Of a DNA stretch of 64,000 nucleotides, positions 1 to 8,710 are shown piece by piece. Position numbers and translations under genes: made by a program. The first letter of the stretch is position 1. The number at the start of each line of letters is the position of its first letter. The DNA lies in assembly GCA_044356555.1 (NCBI GenBank), contig JBIKWB010000005.1, positions 128,780 through 192,779 on the forward strand, written 5' to 3'. Source of the DNA: Tous-C4FEB sp044356555. GTDB taxonomy: Bacteria > Verrucomicrobiota > Verrucomicrobiia > Opitutales > Opitutaceae. The notes under the pieces are model-generated. The model had not been told where the DNA came from. It made no database searches and worked only from the letters and a program-made list of their open reading frames with translations.

Positions 1-1
1 C

Positions 2-856
2 CGGGCGCGGCTCGCGGAGGTGGCGGCCCACGCCAATTGGTGTCCCTTGGGTTCGGGTGCCATCGCCGGCACGACGTTGCCGATCGACCGGGAGTTTTCG
101 GCCGAAGCGCTGGGCTTCGTTGACGCGAAGGGCCGGCCGCAGGTCACCCAGAATTCGATGGATACGGTGGCTGACCGCGACCTCTTTATCGAGTTTGCCG
201 CGGCCTGTGCGACGTTTGGCGTCCATGTTTCGCGGATCGCGGAGGACCTCATTCTGTGGAGCAGCACGGAATTCAAGTTCGTGGAACTGCCCGATGCGTT
301 CTGCACCGGCTCCTCGTTGATGCCGCAGAAAAAAAATCCCGATTCCTGCGAACTGCTCCGGGGCAAGTCGGCGCGTCTGCAAGGCAATCTCCAAACGTTG
401 CTCACGCTCGTGAAGGGCCTGCCGCTCACCTACAACCGCGATCTGCAGGAGGACAAACCGCCGGTGTTCGATAGCTTTGACCAGACCGCGTTGTGCGCCG
501 ATGTGCTCGCGGGCACGATCGGTGGCATGGCGGTGGTGCGCGAACGGTGCGCAGCGGCGGTGGCTGATCCGGCGTTGCTCGCGACTGATCTGGCGGACTA
601 TCTTGTGCTCCGGGGCGTGCCGTTTCGCCAAGCGCATCACGCGGTCGGAGACGTCGTGAAACTCGCCGAGCGGCTCGGTCTTCCGCTCGACCAATTGCCC
701 ACCGCGGAAATGCAGAAAATCAATCCGGCTTACGGCGACGATTGGCGCTCGGTATTTGATTTGAAGCGCGCGCTCGCCAAGCGCACGGGCACCGGGATGC
801 CCGGGCCAAAGCAGGTGGCGAAGCAATTCGCCCGCTGGCAAAAACTGCTCCGCTAA
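2..856 (+). CDS. argH: Argininosuccinate lyase, C-terminal part (5' truncated by window edge)
   Basis: This is the C-terminal ~284 residues of argininosuccinate lyase, the last step of arginine biosynthesis, which splits argininosuccinate into arginine and fumarate. The reading frame is open from base 2, so the N-terminal third lies outside the window. The fumarase/aspartase superfamily signature GSSLMPQKKNPD is present, with its flexible catalytic loop Ser, and the downstream QEDKPPVFDSFDQ segment is typical of ArgH. The protein ends in a basic FARWQKLLR tail. An MFS gene follows 30 bp later on the same strand. Identification is confident because the signature and flanking sequence match ArgH rather than fumarase or adenylosuccinate lyase. 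Confidence 0.95.
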   Translation, partial: RARLAEVAAHANWCPLGSGAIAGTTLPIDREFSAEALGFVDAKGRPQVTQNSMDTVADRDLFIEFAAACATFGVHVSRIAEDLILWSSTEFKFVELPDAFCTGSSLMPQKKNPDSCELLRGKSARLQGNLQTLLTLVKGLPLTYNRDLQEDKPPVFDSFDQTALCADVLAGTIGGMAVVRERCAAAVADPALLATDLADYLVLRGVPFRQAHHAVGDVVKLAERLGLPLDQLPTAEMQKINPAYGDDWRSVFDLKRALAKRTGTGMPGPKQVAKQFARWQKLLR

Positions 857-886
857 TTCCTCGGCCGGCGATCCCGGTGTGCCCAC

Positions 887-2290
887 GTGTCGCTGTTTCC
901 CACCGCCAAATCCGATCCGGAACTCGCGCCCTACCGGGCGGGATTGTTGTTCGGATTCTTCAATGCGCTCACTTGGCAGATCGCGATCGGCACGCCGATG
1001 GTGTTGTTTGCCGAGCGGCTGGGGGCGACGTCGTTTCAAGTCGGGTTGATCTACTCGTTCGTTTTTCTGCTCACGCCGGTACAGATCGCGGCCACGGCGT
1101 TGTTGCCGGTTTTTGGGTTTAAACGCGTCACGCTCGGTGGCTGGGGATTGCGCAGCTTCGCGTTGGTGGTGCCGGTGTGGTTGACGATGCTGGCCCCGCC
1201 GGTGGGCCAACCGTGGATGGTGGCGACGTTGATCTGGAGTGTGTTTTTTTTCTGCTTTTTCCGCTCGGTCGGCGCGGCGGCGATGACGACGTGGTTTCTC
1301 GGGCTTTTGCCGCCCTCCGTGCAGGGGCGCTATTTTGCGTCGGATCAATTTTTATCGGGCGTGGGCGGAGTGGGGACGTTGATTGCCTGTGCGGCGCTCT
1401 TCGCGCTGCTGCCGATTTATCAGGCGTTGTTGGTGCAATACGTGATCGCGCTCGTCGGTTCCACGTTGAGCTACTATTCGCTCAAGCGCCTGCCGGATAT
1501 TGAGCGTCCGACGGCGATTTCGCTGAGTTCCGTGGTTCGCGATACGCCGAGGATCATGTTCGCGCGCTCGGAGTTCCGCCGTTACCTCTGGCTCGCGGTC
1601 GGTTATACGGTCATCACCACGCCGATCCCGCCCTTTGCGGCTTACTACTTGAAGGTCGGTCCGCAGTTGTCGGCGGGCGTCATCATGCAATTCGAAGTAT
1701 TGCGCTACCTGGGCGTCATTGCGGGGGCCTGGATGTTGCGGCGGCGGATCGATGCGGTGGGCGCAAAACCGTTTTTCCTGCTGGCGCTCGGTCTGATCGC
1801 TTTCATTGCGGTGATTTTCTGGCTGTATCTGCAGCAAATCGTGGGTGGTCTGGCGACGGTGGGCGGGTTGTATTTCGCGGTCGGCTTCGGTGCAGTGTGC
1901 TGGAATATCGCGAATCTCCACTATCTCCCGAAGATCTCGCCGGCAGACGAGCGCGCGTTGTTTGTTTCGGTGCACGGCGCGGTCACGGCCTGCATTGGGG
2001 GCTGCGCGCCGATTCTGTGGGGTTTCGTGCTCAAGAGTTTGGGGCCCGGGGGGGCGCCGGCGGTTGATGTCGGGTTGTTCCAGTGGTTTTTTGCGAGCGT
2101 GGTCGCGGGCGCCTGCGTGCTCTCCGTTTTGATTGCGCGGCTCCACGAGGACACCAAGACCCACGTCGATCCTATCATCATCGGCAACGCCGTGCTCAAT
2201 CCGTTTCGGGCTGCTTCCTACCTCGTCAATCTGATCGACGCCAAGGGTATCGTCCGCGAGGTCGTGCCCTCGCGTTCGGATCGCAAGTAG
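887..2290 (+). CDS. Major facilitator superfamily transporter
   Basis: This gene encodes a 467-residue inner-membrane protein with about twelve hydrophobic segments separated by short charged loops, the size and layout of an MFS transporter. The start is GTG at 887; no clear ribosome binding site precedes it. A basic loop (RRRIDAVGAKP) lies in the second half, and a soluble C-terminal tail of ~40 residues ends in SRSDRK. The substrate cannot be read from the sequence. It lies 30 bp after argH and 12 bp before mutL, so the three may share a transcript. An alternative is a related MFS-fold transporter of unknown substrate; the membrane-transporter call itself is secure. Confidence 0.8.
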   Translation: MSLFPTAKSDPELAPYRAGLLFGFFNALTWQIAIGTPMVLFAERLGATSFQVGLIYSFVFLLTPVQIAATALLPVFGFKRVTLGGWGLRSFALVVPVWLTMLAPPVGQPWMVATLIWSVFFFCFFRSVGAAAMTTWFLGLLPPSVQGRYFASDQFLSGVGGVGTLIACAALFALLPIYQALLVQYVIALVGSTLSYYSLKRLPDIERPTAISLSSVVRDTPRIMFARSEFRRYLWLAVGYTVITTPIPPFAAYYLKVGPQLSAGVIMQFEVLRYLGVIAGAWMLRRRIDAVGAKPFFLLALGLIAFIAVIFWLYLQQIVGGLATVGGLYFAVGFGAVCWNIANLHYLPKISPADERALFVSVHGAVTACIGGCAPILWGFVLKSLGPGGAPAVDVGLFQWFFASVVAGACVLSVLIARLHEDTKTHVDPIIIGNAVLNPFRAASYLVNLIDAKGIVREVVPSRSDRK

Positions 2291-2302
2291 CCCTGCGCGA
2301 TT

Positions 2303-4081
2303 ATGGCCACGGTTCGCATTCTCTCCGATCGGGTCGCCAACCAGATCGCCGCCGGCGAGGTGATCGAGCGGCCGGCGGCGGTCGTGAAGGAACTCGTCGA
2401 GAACGCCCTTGATGCCGGGGCCACGCGCATTGAGGTCGAGTTTCGCCATGGCGGGCGGGCGCTCATGCGGATCGAGGACAACGGCCACGGCATGACGCGC
2501 GATGATGCCCTGCTCGCGCTGGAGCGACATGCCACCAGCAAGATTGCGGAGGCGGCCGATCTCGACCGGTTGCATACGTTCGGATTTCGCGGTGAGGCGT
2601 TGCCGTCGATCGCCAGCGTCGCGCGCTTTGAGCTGCAAACGCGCCCCGCCGACCGCGACGCGGGCACGGAGATTTTGGTCAATGGAGGTAAGTTCGTCCA
2701 CGTGCGCGAGTGCGGCCGGCCGGTCGGCACGCGCATCGAGGTGACGCATCTCTTCAACTCGGTTCCGGCGCGGCGAAAATTCCTCAAAACGGACCAGACC
2801 GAGGCGGCGCACATCGTGCAATGTGTGCGGCTGTATGCGCTCGCGAGTCCGCGGGTGGCTTTCACCCTCATCGAGGACGGCCGTGAGATTTTTCGTTCCC
2901 CGGAGTGCACCACGCTCGTCGAGCGAGTGGAGGAAATCTTCGGTCGGCAAGTGGCCGACGCGGTCGTTCCGATTGAGAGCACGGAGTCTGGTTTGAAACT
3001 CTCGGGCTTGATCGGCCGACCGGGCGTGGGTCGGGCGACGCGCCATGAGATGATTGTCTTTGTGAACGGCAGGCCCGTGGACAGTCGCACGCTGAACTAC
3101 GCGTTGATCGAGAGCTACCACGAGTCCCTGCCCAAAGGCCGTTACCCGCTGGCCTTTGTCTTTTTCGACTGCGACCCGGCGGCGGTGGATGTGAATGTGC
3201 ACCCGGCGAAACGTGAAGTTCGCTTCCGCAGCGAGCCGCAGGTGCGGAGCTTCGTAATTCGTAGTGTGCTGCAACGCCTGCGGGAGCTCGGCGGACCAAT
3301 CGTGCCGTCGACCACGGCAGGCATGTCAACCTTGCCGCCCGCGCTCGCTCCGCTCGTGGTGCCGCAGGCGGTTCGCCCCACTGCCGCCCCGGCAGTCTGG
3401 CCGCCGCCGATGGTGCGTGGGCCGGAGCGTCCGGCGATGTCGCCGCCGGTACTACCCATACCCATGCCGGCGACACCCGCCCCGAATCCGGCGCCCAAGA
3501 TCCAGAACCTGCATTGGCGGTTCGTTGGGCTGGCGCACGGGAGTTATGCGCTGTTTGAGACGGAGGCCGGGCTCGTGCTGCTGGATCGGCGCGCGGCCCA
3601 CGAGCGCGTGTGGTTCGATCGGTTGTTGGCGCAGTTTGCCGAGGGCGCGGTGCCGAGCCAACGGCTGTTGCTGCCATTGCCGCTTGAGCTCGATCCGATC
3701 GCAACGGCGTTGTTGCTCGACCGTTTGAAGTTTCTCAACGGGCACGGCTTCGAGGTGGCGGAATTTGGCCGAAACTTTTTCCGCGTGGAAGGAGTCCCGG
3801 CCTGGATGGAGCCGGCCGATGCCGAGCCTTTTTTGCGCGACATATTGGGCGCGCTCCGTGACGGCCGCCTGCCCGAGGGCAATCTTGCCCTGGCTCGGGC
3901 CGAACTCGCCCGGCTCGCAGCCGCGAAGGCCGTGCGTCTCCCCGGTTCGCCCGGCGAGGTCGAGTTGCGCAGCCTGCTCGGTGAACTTTTTGCCACCCCA
4001 ACGCCTCTGACCAGTCCTTCGGGCCGGCCCACGTTCATCGAGATCAACCACGGCGAGCTCGCCCGCCGTTTCCAGAAGTAG
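2303..4081 (+). CDS. mutL: DNA mismatch repair protein MutL, endonuclease motifs degenerate
   Basis: MutL couples mismatch recognition by MutS to strand removal. The N-terminal GHKL ATPase is intact, with AAGEVIERP near residue 17, the IEDNGHGM motif, ERHATSKI and FGFRGEALPSI, followed by VDVNVHPAKREVRF of the transducer domain. A Pro/Ala-rich linker of ~80 residues leads to the C-terminal dimerisation domain. There the metal-binding motif DQHA-x2-E-x4-E reads DRRAAHERVWFD (from residue 428), the ACR-type motif lacks its Cys, and the CPHGRP box reads SPSGRP (from residue 571). Those replacements remove ligands needed for nicking in endonuclease-type MutL, so this copy probably does not cut DNA itself. 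Length (592) is normal. Confidence 0.95.
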   Translation: MATVRILSDRVANQIAAGEVIERPAAVVKELVENALDAGATRIEVEFRHGGRALMRIEDNGHGMTRDDALLALERHATSKIAEAADLDRLHTFGFRGEALPSIASVARFELQTRPADRDAGTEILVNGGKFVHVRECGRPVGTRIEVTHLFNSVPARRKFLKTDQTEAAHIVQCVRLYALASPRVAFTLIEDGREIFRSPECTTLVERVEEIFGRQVADAVVPIESTESGLKLSGLIGRPGVGRATRHEMIVFVNGRPVDSRTLNYALIESYHESLPKGRYPLAFVFFDCDPAAVDVNVHPAKREVRFRSEPQVRSFVIRSVLQRLRELGGPIVPSTTAGMSTLPPALAPLVVPQAVRPTAAPAVWPPPMVRGPERPAMSPPVLPIPMPATPAPNPAPKIQNLHWRFVGLAHGSYALFETEAGLVLLDRRAAHERVWFDRLLAQFAEGAVPSQRLLLPLPLELDPIATALLLDRLKFLNGHGFEVAEFGRNFFRVEGVPAWMEPADAEPFLRDILGALRDGRLPEGNLALARAELARLAAAKAVRLPGSPGEVELRSLLGELFATPTPLTSPSGRPTFIEINHGELARRFQK

Positions 4082-4121
4082 GCCTGTCACGGAAAATTAA
4101 CTTCTGGATGCCGCCCCGCGC

Positions 4122-4137
4122 TGGCACGAATCTTGTT
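4122..4137 (+). promoter_or_regulatory. Candidate sigma-54 promoter of glgP
   Basis: TGGCACGAATCTTGTT fits the sigma-54 consensus TGGCACG-N4-TTGCW, with the GG and G(C) elements exactly ten bases apart. The only notable deviation is T for C in the -12 GC. It lies 20 bp before the glgP start, leaving a transcript leader of roughly ten bases. No enhancer-binding site was identified, so this remains a motif match. Confidence 0.45.
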
Positions 4138-4157
4138 ACTCATGCATCTCCTAACTC

Positions 4158-6692
4158 ATGGCCAAATCTGCCGCTAAGCCCAAAGCTCCGACTCTTGCTC
4201 CTGCTGAACCCGTGTCCGCTTCGGCCGGCCGGAGGCACGCTGATGCGCCCGACGTCGTTCTCCGGTCATTGATCCTCCGTCACCTCACCTCGACGTTGGC
4301 CCGCCACCCCTCGACGGCCACGTCCCGGGACTGGTGGGTCGCCACTGCTCTTTCGGTGCGCGACACCATTCATGAGCGCCTGATTGCGACGCAAGCGGTG
4401 CACAACGAACAAAACGTCCGCCGCATTTACTATTTCTCGCTCGAATATCTGATGGGCCGGCTTTTCGGCAACAACTTGCTGGCGACCGGACTGCTCGGCG
4501 CGGCGGAAGCGGCGCTGAAGGGCCTTGGTCAAGACTTCGAAAAGATCCGCGAATCCGAGGTCGACATGGGTCTCGGCAACGGCGGTCTGGGCCGGCTCGC
4601 CGCCTGTTTTCTGGATTCGTTGGCGACCCAGGATTACCCCGCGCTCGGTTACGGCATCTACTACGAATTCGGCCTGTTTAAACAGTCCTTCGTCGACGGC
4701 CATCAAGTTGAGGCACCCGACAACTGGATCATCTTCGGCAGTCCGTGGGAGGTTGTCAGGCCGGAATACACTCAGGAAGTCCGCCTCTTCGGCCGCGTCG
4801 AAAACGTCTTCGACGACCGGGGCAACTACCGACCGCGCTGGGTCGATACGAAGACCATCCTCGGCGTTCCGCACGACATTCCCACCGCGGGCTTTGGCAC
4901 GCAGACGGTAAATCTCCTTCGGCTCTGGGCTTCGAAGTCCACCGAGGATTTCGACTTGGCCGCGTTCAACAGCGGCGGCTACGTCGATGCCGTCCGCGAG
5001 AAAGCCGTGGGCGAGACGATTTCAAAAGTTCTCTACCCGAACGACAAGACGGAGAACGGCAAAGAGCTGCGGCTCGTGCAGCAGTATTTCTTCGTCGCGT
5101 GCTCGTTGCGGGACATCATCCGCCGGCACCTGCGCACCAGCGGAAACTCCTGGGACAATTTCGCCGCCAAGGTCGCCGTGCAGCTCAACGACACGCATCC
5201 GGCGATCGCGATCGTCGAGCTCATGCGCATCCTCGTCGACGAGGAGAACTTCTCCTGGGACCGCGCCTGGTCGATCATCAACTCGACCTTCGCCTACACC
5301 AATCACACCCTGTTGCCGGAAGCGCTCGAGCGCTGGAGCGTGCCCCTCTTCGAGCGCGTGTTGCCGCGCCACCTCCAGATTATCTACGAAATCAATTCCC
5401 ACCACATGGACGCGGTCGAGGCCCGCTGGCCGGGTGATGACGAAAAGAAGCGCATCTGCTCCATCATCGAGGAAAACGGCCACAAGATGGTCCGTATGGC
5501 CCATCTCTCGGTCGTCGGGTCGCACGCGGTCAACGGCGTCGCCGCCCTCCATACCGCGTTGCTCAAGAAAGATCTCTTTCCGGAGTTCGACACGCTCTTC
5601 CCCGGGAAATTTCAGAACAAAACCAACGGGGTCACGCCGCGCCGCTGGCTGCTCAAGTGCAATCCGCGCCTCGCCGCATTGATCACACGGACGCTTCCCG
5701 GCAAAGCCTCGACCGATTGGCCGCGCCATCTCGACCTGCTCCGCGGGCTGGAAAAATCCGCCGATTCGACCGCATTTCAAAGCGAGTTCATGGCGATCAA
5801 GCGCGCCAACAAGGCCGATCTCGCCGCCGTCATCAAAGCCGAGTGCGGCGTCACCGTCTCGCCCGACGCGATCTTCGACGTGCAGATCAAGCGACTGCAC
5901 GAATACAAGCGCCAGCACCTGAATTTGCTGCACATTCTCGCCCTCTATCGGCGCCTCTTGCAGAACCCGTCCCTCGACATTTTTCCTCGGGTTTTCATCT
6001 TCGGGGCCAAGGCTGCCCCCGGCTACGATGTCGCGAAAAACATCATCCGCGCGATCAATACCATCGGAGCCCGCATCAACGCCGACGAGCGGATCGGCGG
6101 CAAGTTGAAGGTGGTTTTTCTTCCGAATTATCGCGTCTCGCTGGCGGAGAAAATCATTCCGGCGGCCGACGTCTCCGAGCAGATTTCCACCGCGGGCAAG
6201 GAAGCGTCCGGCACCGGCAACATGAAGCTCATGGCCAACGGCGCACTCACCATCGGCACGCTCGACGGGGCCAACGTCGAAATCGACGAAGAGGTCGGCG
6301 CTGAGAACATCTTCATCTTCGGCCTCACCGTCGAACAGGTCGAAGCCCTATGGTCCAAGGGCTACAATCCATGGGACTATTACCATGCCGACGAGGAACT
6401 GCGCGCCGTAATCGACTGGCTCGGCAGCGACTATTGGACGCCGGGTGAGTCCGGTGCGTTTGCCGCCGTGCACGATTCGCTGCTGAAACACGGAGACCCG
6501 TTTTTGGTGCTCGCCGATTTCCGCGCCTATTGTGAGGCCCAGGCCAAGGTGGATGCGGCTTACCGGGACAAGGCACGCTGGGCGAAGGCCGCGATTTTAA
6601 ACACCGCGCGCGTGGGCAAATTCTCCAGCGACCGAACCATCCGCGAATACGCGGAGCAGATCTGGAAGCTACCCGCCGTCGCGGTGACGTAA
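4158..6692 (+). CDS. glgP: Glycogen/alpha-glucan phosphorylase
   Basis: This 844-residue cytosolic enzyme releases glucose-1-phosphate from glycogen or maltodextrins by phosphorolysis. It has the full family architecture: the N-terminal RRIYYFSLEYLMGR segment, NGGLGRLAACFLDSL, the QIKRLHEYKRQHLN motif, and the pyridoxal-phosphate lysine in GTGNMKLMANGALT followed by TLDGANVEI. The length matches GT35 phosphorylases. The start ATG at 4158 has no Shine-Dalgarno sequence. The N-terminal ~25 residues are Ala/Pro-rich and probably disordered. A sigma-54-like promoter lies just upstream, which would tie glycogen breakdown to a stress or nitrogen signal if confirmed. The neighbours are mutL and an unrelated envelope operon. 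Confidence 0.97.
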   Translation: MAKSAAKPKAPTLAPAEPVSASAGRRHADAPDVVLRSLILRHLTSTLARHPSTATSRDWWVATALSVRDTIHERLIATQAVHNEQNVRRIYYFSLEYLMGRLFGNNLLATGLLGAAEAALKGLGQDFEKIRESEVDMGLGNGGLGRLAACFLDSLATQDYPALGYGIYYEFGLFKQSFVDGHQVEAPDNWIIFGSPWEVVRPEYTQEVRLFGRVENVFDDRGNYRPRWVDTKTILGVPHDIPTAGFGTQTVNLLRLWASKSTEDFDLAAFNSGGYVDAVREKAVGETISKVLYPNDKTENGKELRLVQQYFFVACSLRDIIRRHLRTSGNSWDNFAAKVAVQLNDTHPAIAIVELMRILVDEENFSWDRAWSIINSTFAYTNHTLLPEALERWSVPLFERVLPRHLQIIYEINSHHMDAVEARWPGDDEKKRICSIIEENGHKMVRMAHLSVVGSHAVNGVAALHTALLKKDLFPEFDTLFPGKFQNKTNGVTPRRWLLKCNPRLAALITRTLPGKASTDWPRHLDLLRGLEKSADSTAFQSEFMAIKRANKADLAAVIKAECGVTVSPDAIFDVQIKRLHEYKRQHLNLLHILALYRRLLQNPSLDIFPRVFIFGAKAAPGYDVAKNIIRAINTIGARINADERIGGKLKVVFLPNYRVSLAEKIIPAADVSEQISTAGKEASGTGNMKLMANGALTIGTLDGANVEIDEEVGAENIFIFGLTVEQVEALWSKGYNPWDYYHADEELRAVIDWLGSDYWTPGESGAFAAVHDSLLKHGDPFLVLADFRAYCEAQAKVDAAYRDKARWAKAAILNTARVGKFSSDRTIREYAEQIWKLPAVAVT

Positions 6693-6744
6693 ACCTCGCG
6701 GGCTCCCGTTGACTGACGGCCCGCGGCGGTTTGGCTTCCAGCGG

Positions 6745-7986
6745 ATGCCGTCCGCCCCTTCACGAATTTTGCTGCTCGCGCTGGCGTTGGGTTTGGGGGC
6801 GTCGGCGCGGGCGCAACTGCCGGCGCTCTCCGGTGAGTTGCAGGGCGATTTTCTCCCACCGTTCGCGGACGCGCCAAAGGTGCGTTGGGAACTAGACTTG
6901 AAGACTGCTCCCGCCGGACGGCGCGAAGGAAGCCTTGGGGTGTCTGCGCCCGGCTTGCGGGCCGACGTTGCCGTGGAAACCGACGCGGGTTTCGCGAGCG
7001 GCGGATGGCGGATCAGGGCCGCCGAAGTTGAGCTAGGCCCGTGGCTCGCGTTGCTTGCGCCTAAGCTTGCCCCGGCGCTCGTCGGCGCCGAGGTGACGGG
7101 AACCTTGCGGTTGAGCGGCGAGGGCACCGTGAGCCAAGGCCAACCGGCGGGCCGGATCGCGTTGGAATGGCGGGAAGGTGCGGTGAAGCACGCCGCTCAA
7201 GGTTGGGCACTGGAAGGCGTCGCTTTGGCCGGCGAATTTACCTTCGATGCGGCGGCGAAGACTTGGTCGAGTGTGGCTCCGGCGAAGCTCACGGTGCGCA
7301 CGATCGCGACCAATCGTTTCGGTGCCCGGAATCTGGTCCTGCGCGTTCAGGTCGATGAGAAACTTGTGGCTCGTGTCGCCGAGGCCACCGTTGAGATCGC
7401 GGGAGGCGAGATCACGGCGGCTCCGTTCGTGGTTCCGCTCGTGCCCCCGGTGATCGACGTGAAACTGCGCCTCGCGCGCATTGGACTGCAAGACGTGGTG
7501 GCGCTCGTGCCGACCGGACTTTCCGAGGGCAGGGGGCGGGTGGACGGCGAGTTGGAACTGGGTTGGAGCAAGGCTCTCGGCTTAAAGATCGGCGCCGGGC
7601 ACCTGCTGATGACACCCGATGAACCGATGGTGCTCCGGCTGGCGGCAGCGCCGGGGCTTTTGAGTGCAAGTATGCCGGAGCGCTTTGCGTTGCTGCCAGC
7701 GTGGTTGGGTCCGGTCTCGCGGTGGTTTTCACCGGTGAATCCGGGGTTTGCCGATCTGGTCGCGATTGAACTCGGGCGAACCGCGCTGACGGTGGACTCG
7801 TTGGCGGTGCGCCTCACGCCTGAAGGCGACGCTCGCGGGCGCTCGGCACGGGTGATCGTCAGCGCGCGACCGGAGATCGCGGGCACCTCGATCGGCCCCG
7901 TTTCCTTTGAGATCGATGTGACCGGGCCGCTGGCCTACGTGCTCCGGCTCGGGGTGGAAAACGGCACCACGCTTAAAGTGCGTTAA
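6745..7986 (+). CDS. Short YdbH-like (AsmA-like) envelope protein
   Basis: This gene encodes a 413-residue exported protein, by context a short relative of E. coli YdbH, an AsmA-like protein implicated in phospholipid transport to the outer membrane. The chosen ATG at 6745 begins a clean signal peptide ending near ASARA-Q; an in-frame TTG 36 bp upstream lacks support. The mature part is mostly alternating beta-strand sequence, as expected of a groove-forming lipid conduit, and is about half the length of E. coli YdbH (~880). The next two genes encode YnbE- and YdbL-like proteins, the same partners and order as in enterobacteria, and this is the main support for the assignment. Sequence similarity alone is weak. 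Confidence 0.65.
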   Translation: MPSAPSRILLLALALGLGASARAQLPALSGELQGDFLPPFADAPKVRWELDLKTAPAGRREGSLGVSAPGLRADVAVETDAGFASGGWRIRAAEVELGPWLALLAPKLAPALVGAEVTGTLRLSGEGTVSQGQPAGRIALEWREGAVKHAAQGWALEGVALAGEFTFDAAAKTWSSVAPAKLTVRTIATNRFGARNLVLRVQVDEKLVARVAEATVEIAGGEITAAPFVVPLVPPVIDVKLRLARIGLQDVVALVPTGLSEGRGRVDGELELGWSKALGLKIGAGHLLMTPDEPMVLRLAAAPGLLSASMPERFALLPAWLGPVSRWFSPVNPGFADLVAIELGRTALTVDSLAVRLTPEGDARGRSARVIVSARPEIAGTSIGPVSFEIDVTGPLAYVLRLGVENGTTLKVR

Positions 7987-8032
7987 GGAAACTTTCGTTG
8001 CCAGTCGTAGTCTCAGAATCACATCTACTCCC

Positions 8033-8224
8033 ATGTTTCGCCCCGCGCTCCTCGTCCTCGGATTGGCTCTCCTTTCCGGTTGCCTCAACGTCACCGTCCA
8101 ACCGATCGAAGTGCGCGTCCAGGCTACGCTCGATGTGAATGTGAAGGTGGACCGGGCGCTCGACGATTTTTTCGGCGACCTCGATGAAAAGTCCGCGACG
8201 ATCAATCCACCGTCGGCCAAGTAA
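8033..8224 (+). CDS. YnbE-like small outer-membrane lipoprotein
   Basis: This 63-residue lipoprotein has a short signal sequence with the lipobox LLSGC, Cys at residue 17. The mature peptide is ~47 residues and contains a beta-strand-forming stretch (VTVQPIEVRVQATLDVNV) and a conserved-looking acidic tail. Size, lipobox and strand match the YnbE family, whose members stack onto the end of YdbH to bridge the periplasm. It lies 46 bp after the YdbH-like gene and 12 bp before the YdbL-like gene. The assignment depends strongly on this gene order. Confidence 0.7.
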   Translation: MFRPALLVLGLALLSGCLNVTVQPIEVRVQATLDVNVKVDRALDDFFGDLDEKSATINPPSAK

Positions 8225-8236
8225 CCTCTATCCTCC

Positions 8237-8614
8237 ATGAAAACTATCCTGCTCCGTCTTTGTCTTCTTGTCGGTTTGCTTTCGGTCGGCGTCGTGGCTG
8301 CGCGGGCGGCCGAGGATCTCGGTGTTGTGAAGGCCCGTCTTGCGCAACGGCTCGGTGCCCTCGACCAATTCAAGTCTTCCGGCGCGATCGGTGAAACCAA
8401 CCGCGGGTTGGTCGATCTCCGCGCCGCCAGTCCGGCGGCCGGCGATTTGGTGGCCGCTGAGAACCGGGATCGTGGAATTGTTTACGCTGCGATCGCGCAG
8501 CAGACGGGCTCGACGGTTGAGACCGTCGGTCGGGCGCGGGCCAAGCAGATCGCCGCGGCCAGCGCTTCCGGCGTTTGGGTCCAGCGCGAGAGCGGCGAAT
8601 GGTATAAGAAATAG
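8237..8614 (+). CDS. YdbL-like periplasmic protein (DUF1318)
   Basis: This is a 125-residue secreted protein with an N-terminal signal peptide ending near ARAAED. The mature part resembles YdbL/DUF1318: a helical segment, the GLVDLRAA and LVAAENRDR stretches where the family has its conserved Asn-x-x-Arg region, RAKQI, and a C-terminal WVQRESGEWYKK. In E. coli, YdbL modulates YnbE multimerisation on YdbH. It is the third gene of a compact three-gene unit and is followed by a small hairpin. The family call is good; the transport function is inferred from the E. coli system. Confidence 0.75.
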   Translation: MKTILLRLCLLVGLLSVGVVAARAAEDLGVVKARLAQRLGALDQFKSSGAIGETNRGLVDLRAASPAAGDLVAAENRDRGIVYAAIAQQTGSTVETVGRARAKQIAAASASGVWVQRESGEWYKK

Positions 8615-8627
8615 TTTCGGATCGCAG

Positions 8628-8647
8628 CGGCCGTGAATCAGCGGCCG
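8628..8647 (+). terminator. Hairpin after the ydbH-ynbE-ydbL-like operon
   Basis: CGGCCG, an 8-base loop and CGGCCG form a short GC hairpin 14 bp after the ydbL stop. No T-tract follows, so it may be a weak or Rho-assisted 3' end rather than an intrinsic terminator. Confidence 0.3.
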
Positions 8648-8710
8648 ATCGGGCATTGATTCGATGGGGGGGATGGCTCACTTATTTTGCCCACGAAGGT
8701 TCTCTTTCTT

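Noticed and set aside
1352..3274. 640-codon open frame on the minus strand
   Set aside because: It runs opposite the MFS and mutL genes, is rich in Arg, Gly and His without any domain, and is a by-product of high GC third positions.
8660..8690. TGGCTCACTTATTTTGCC as a sigma-54 site before the BMP operon
   Set aside because: GG and GC are twelve bases apart instead of ten, a spacing that sigma-54 does not tolerate well.
8615..8710. Purine riboswitch upstream of the nucleoside importer
   Set aside because: I could not find the conserved three-way junction core or loop-loop complementarity; only a six-pair hairpin is present.
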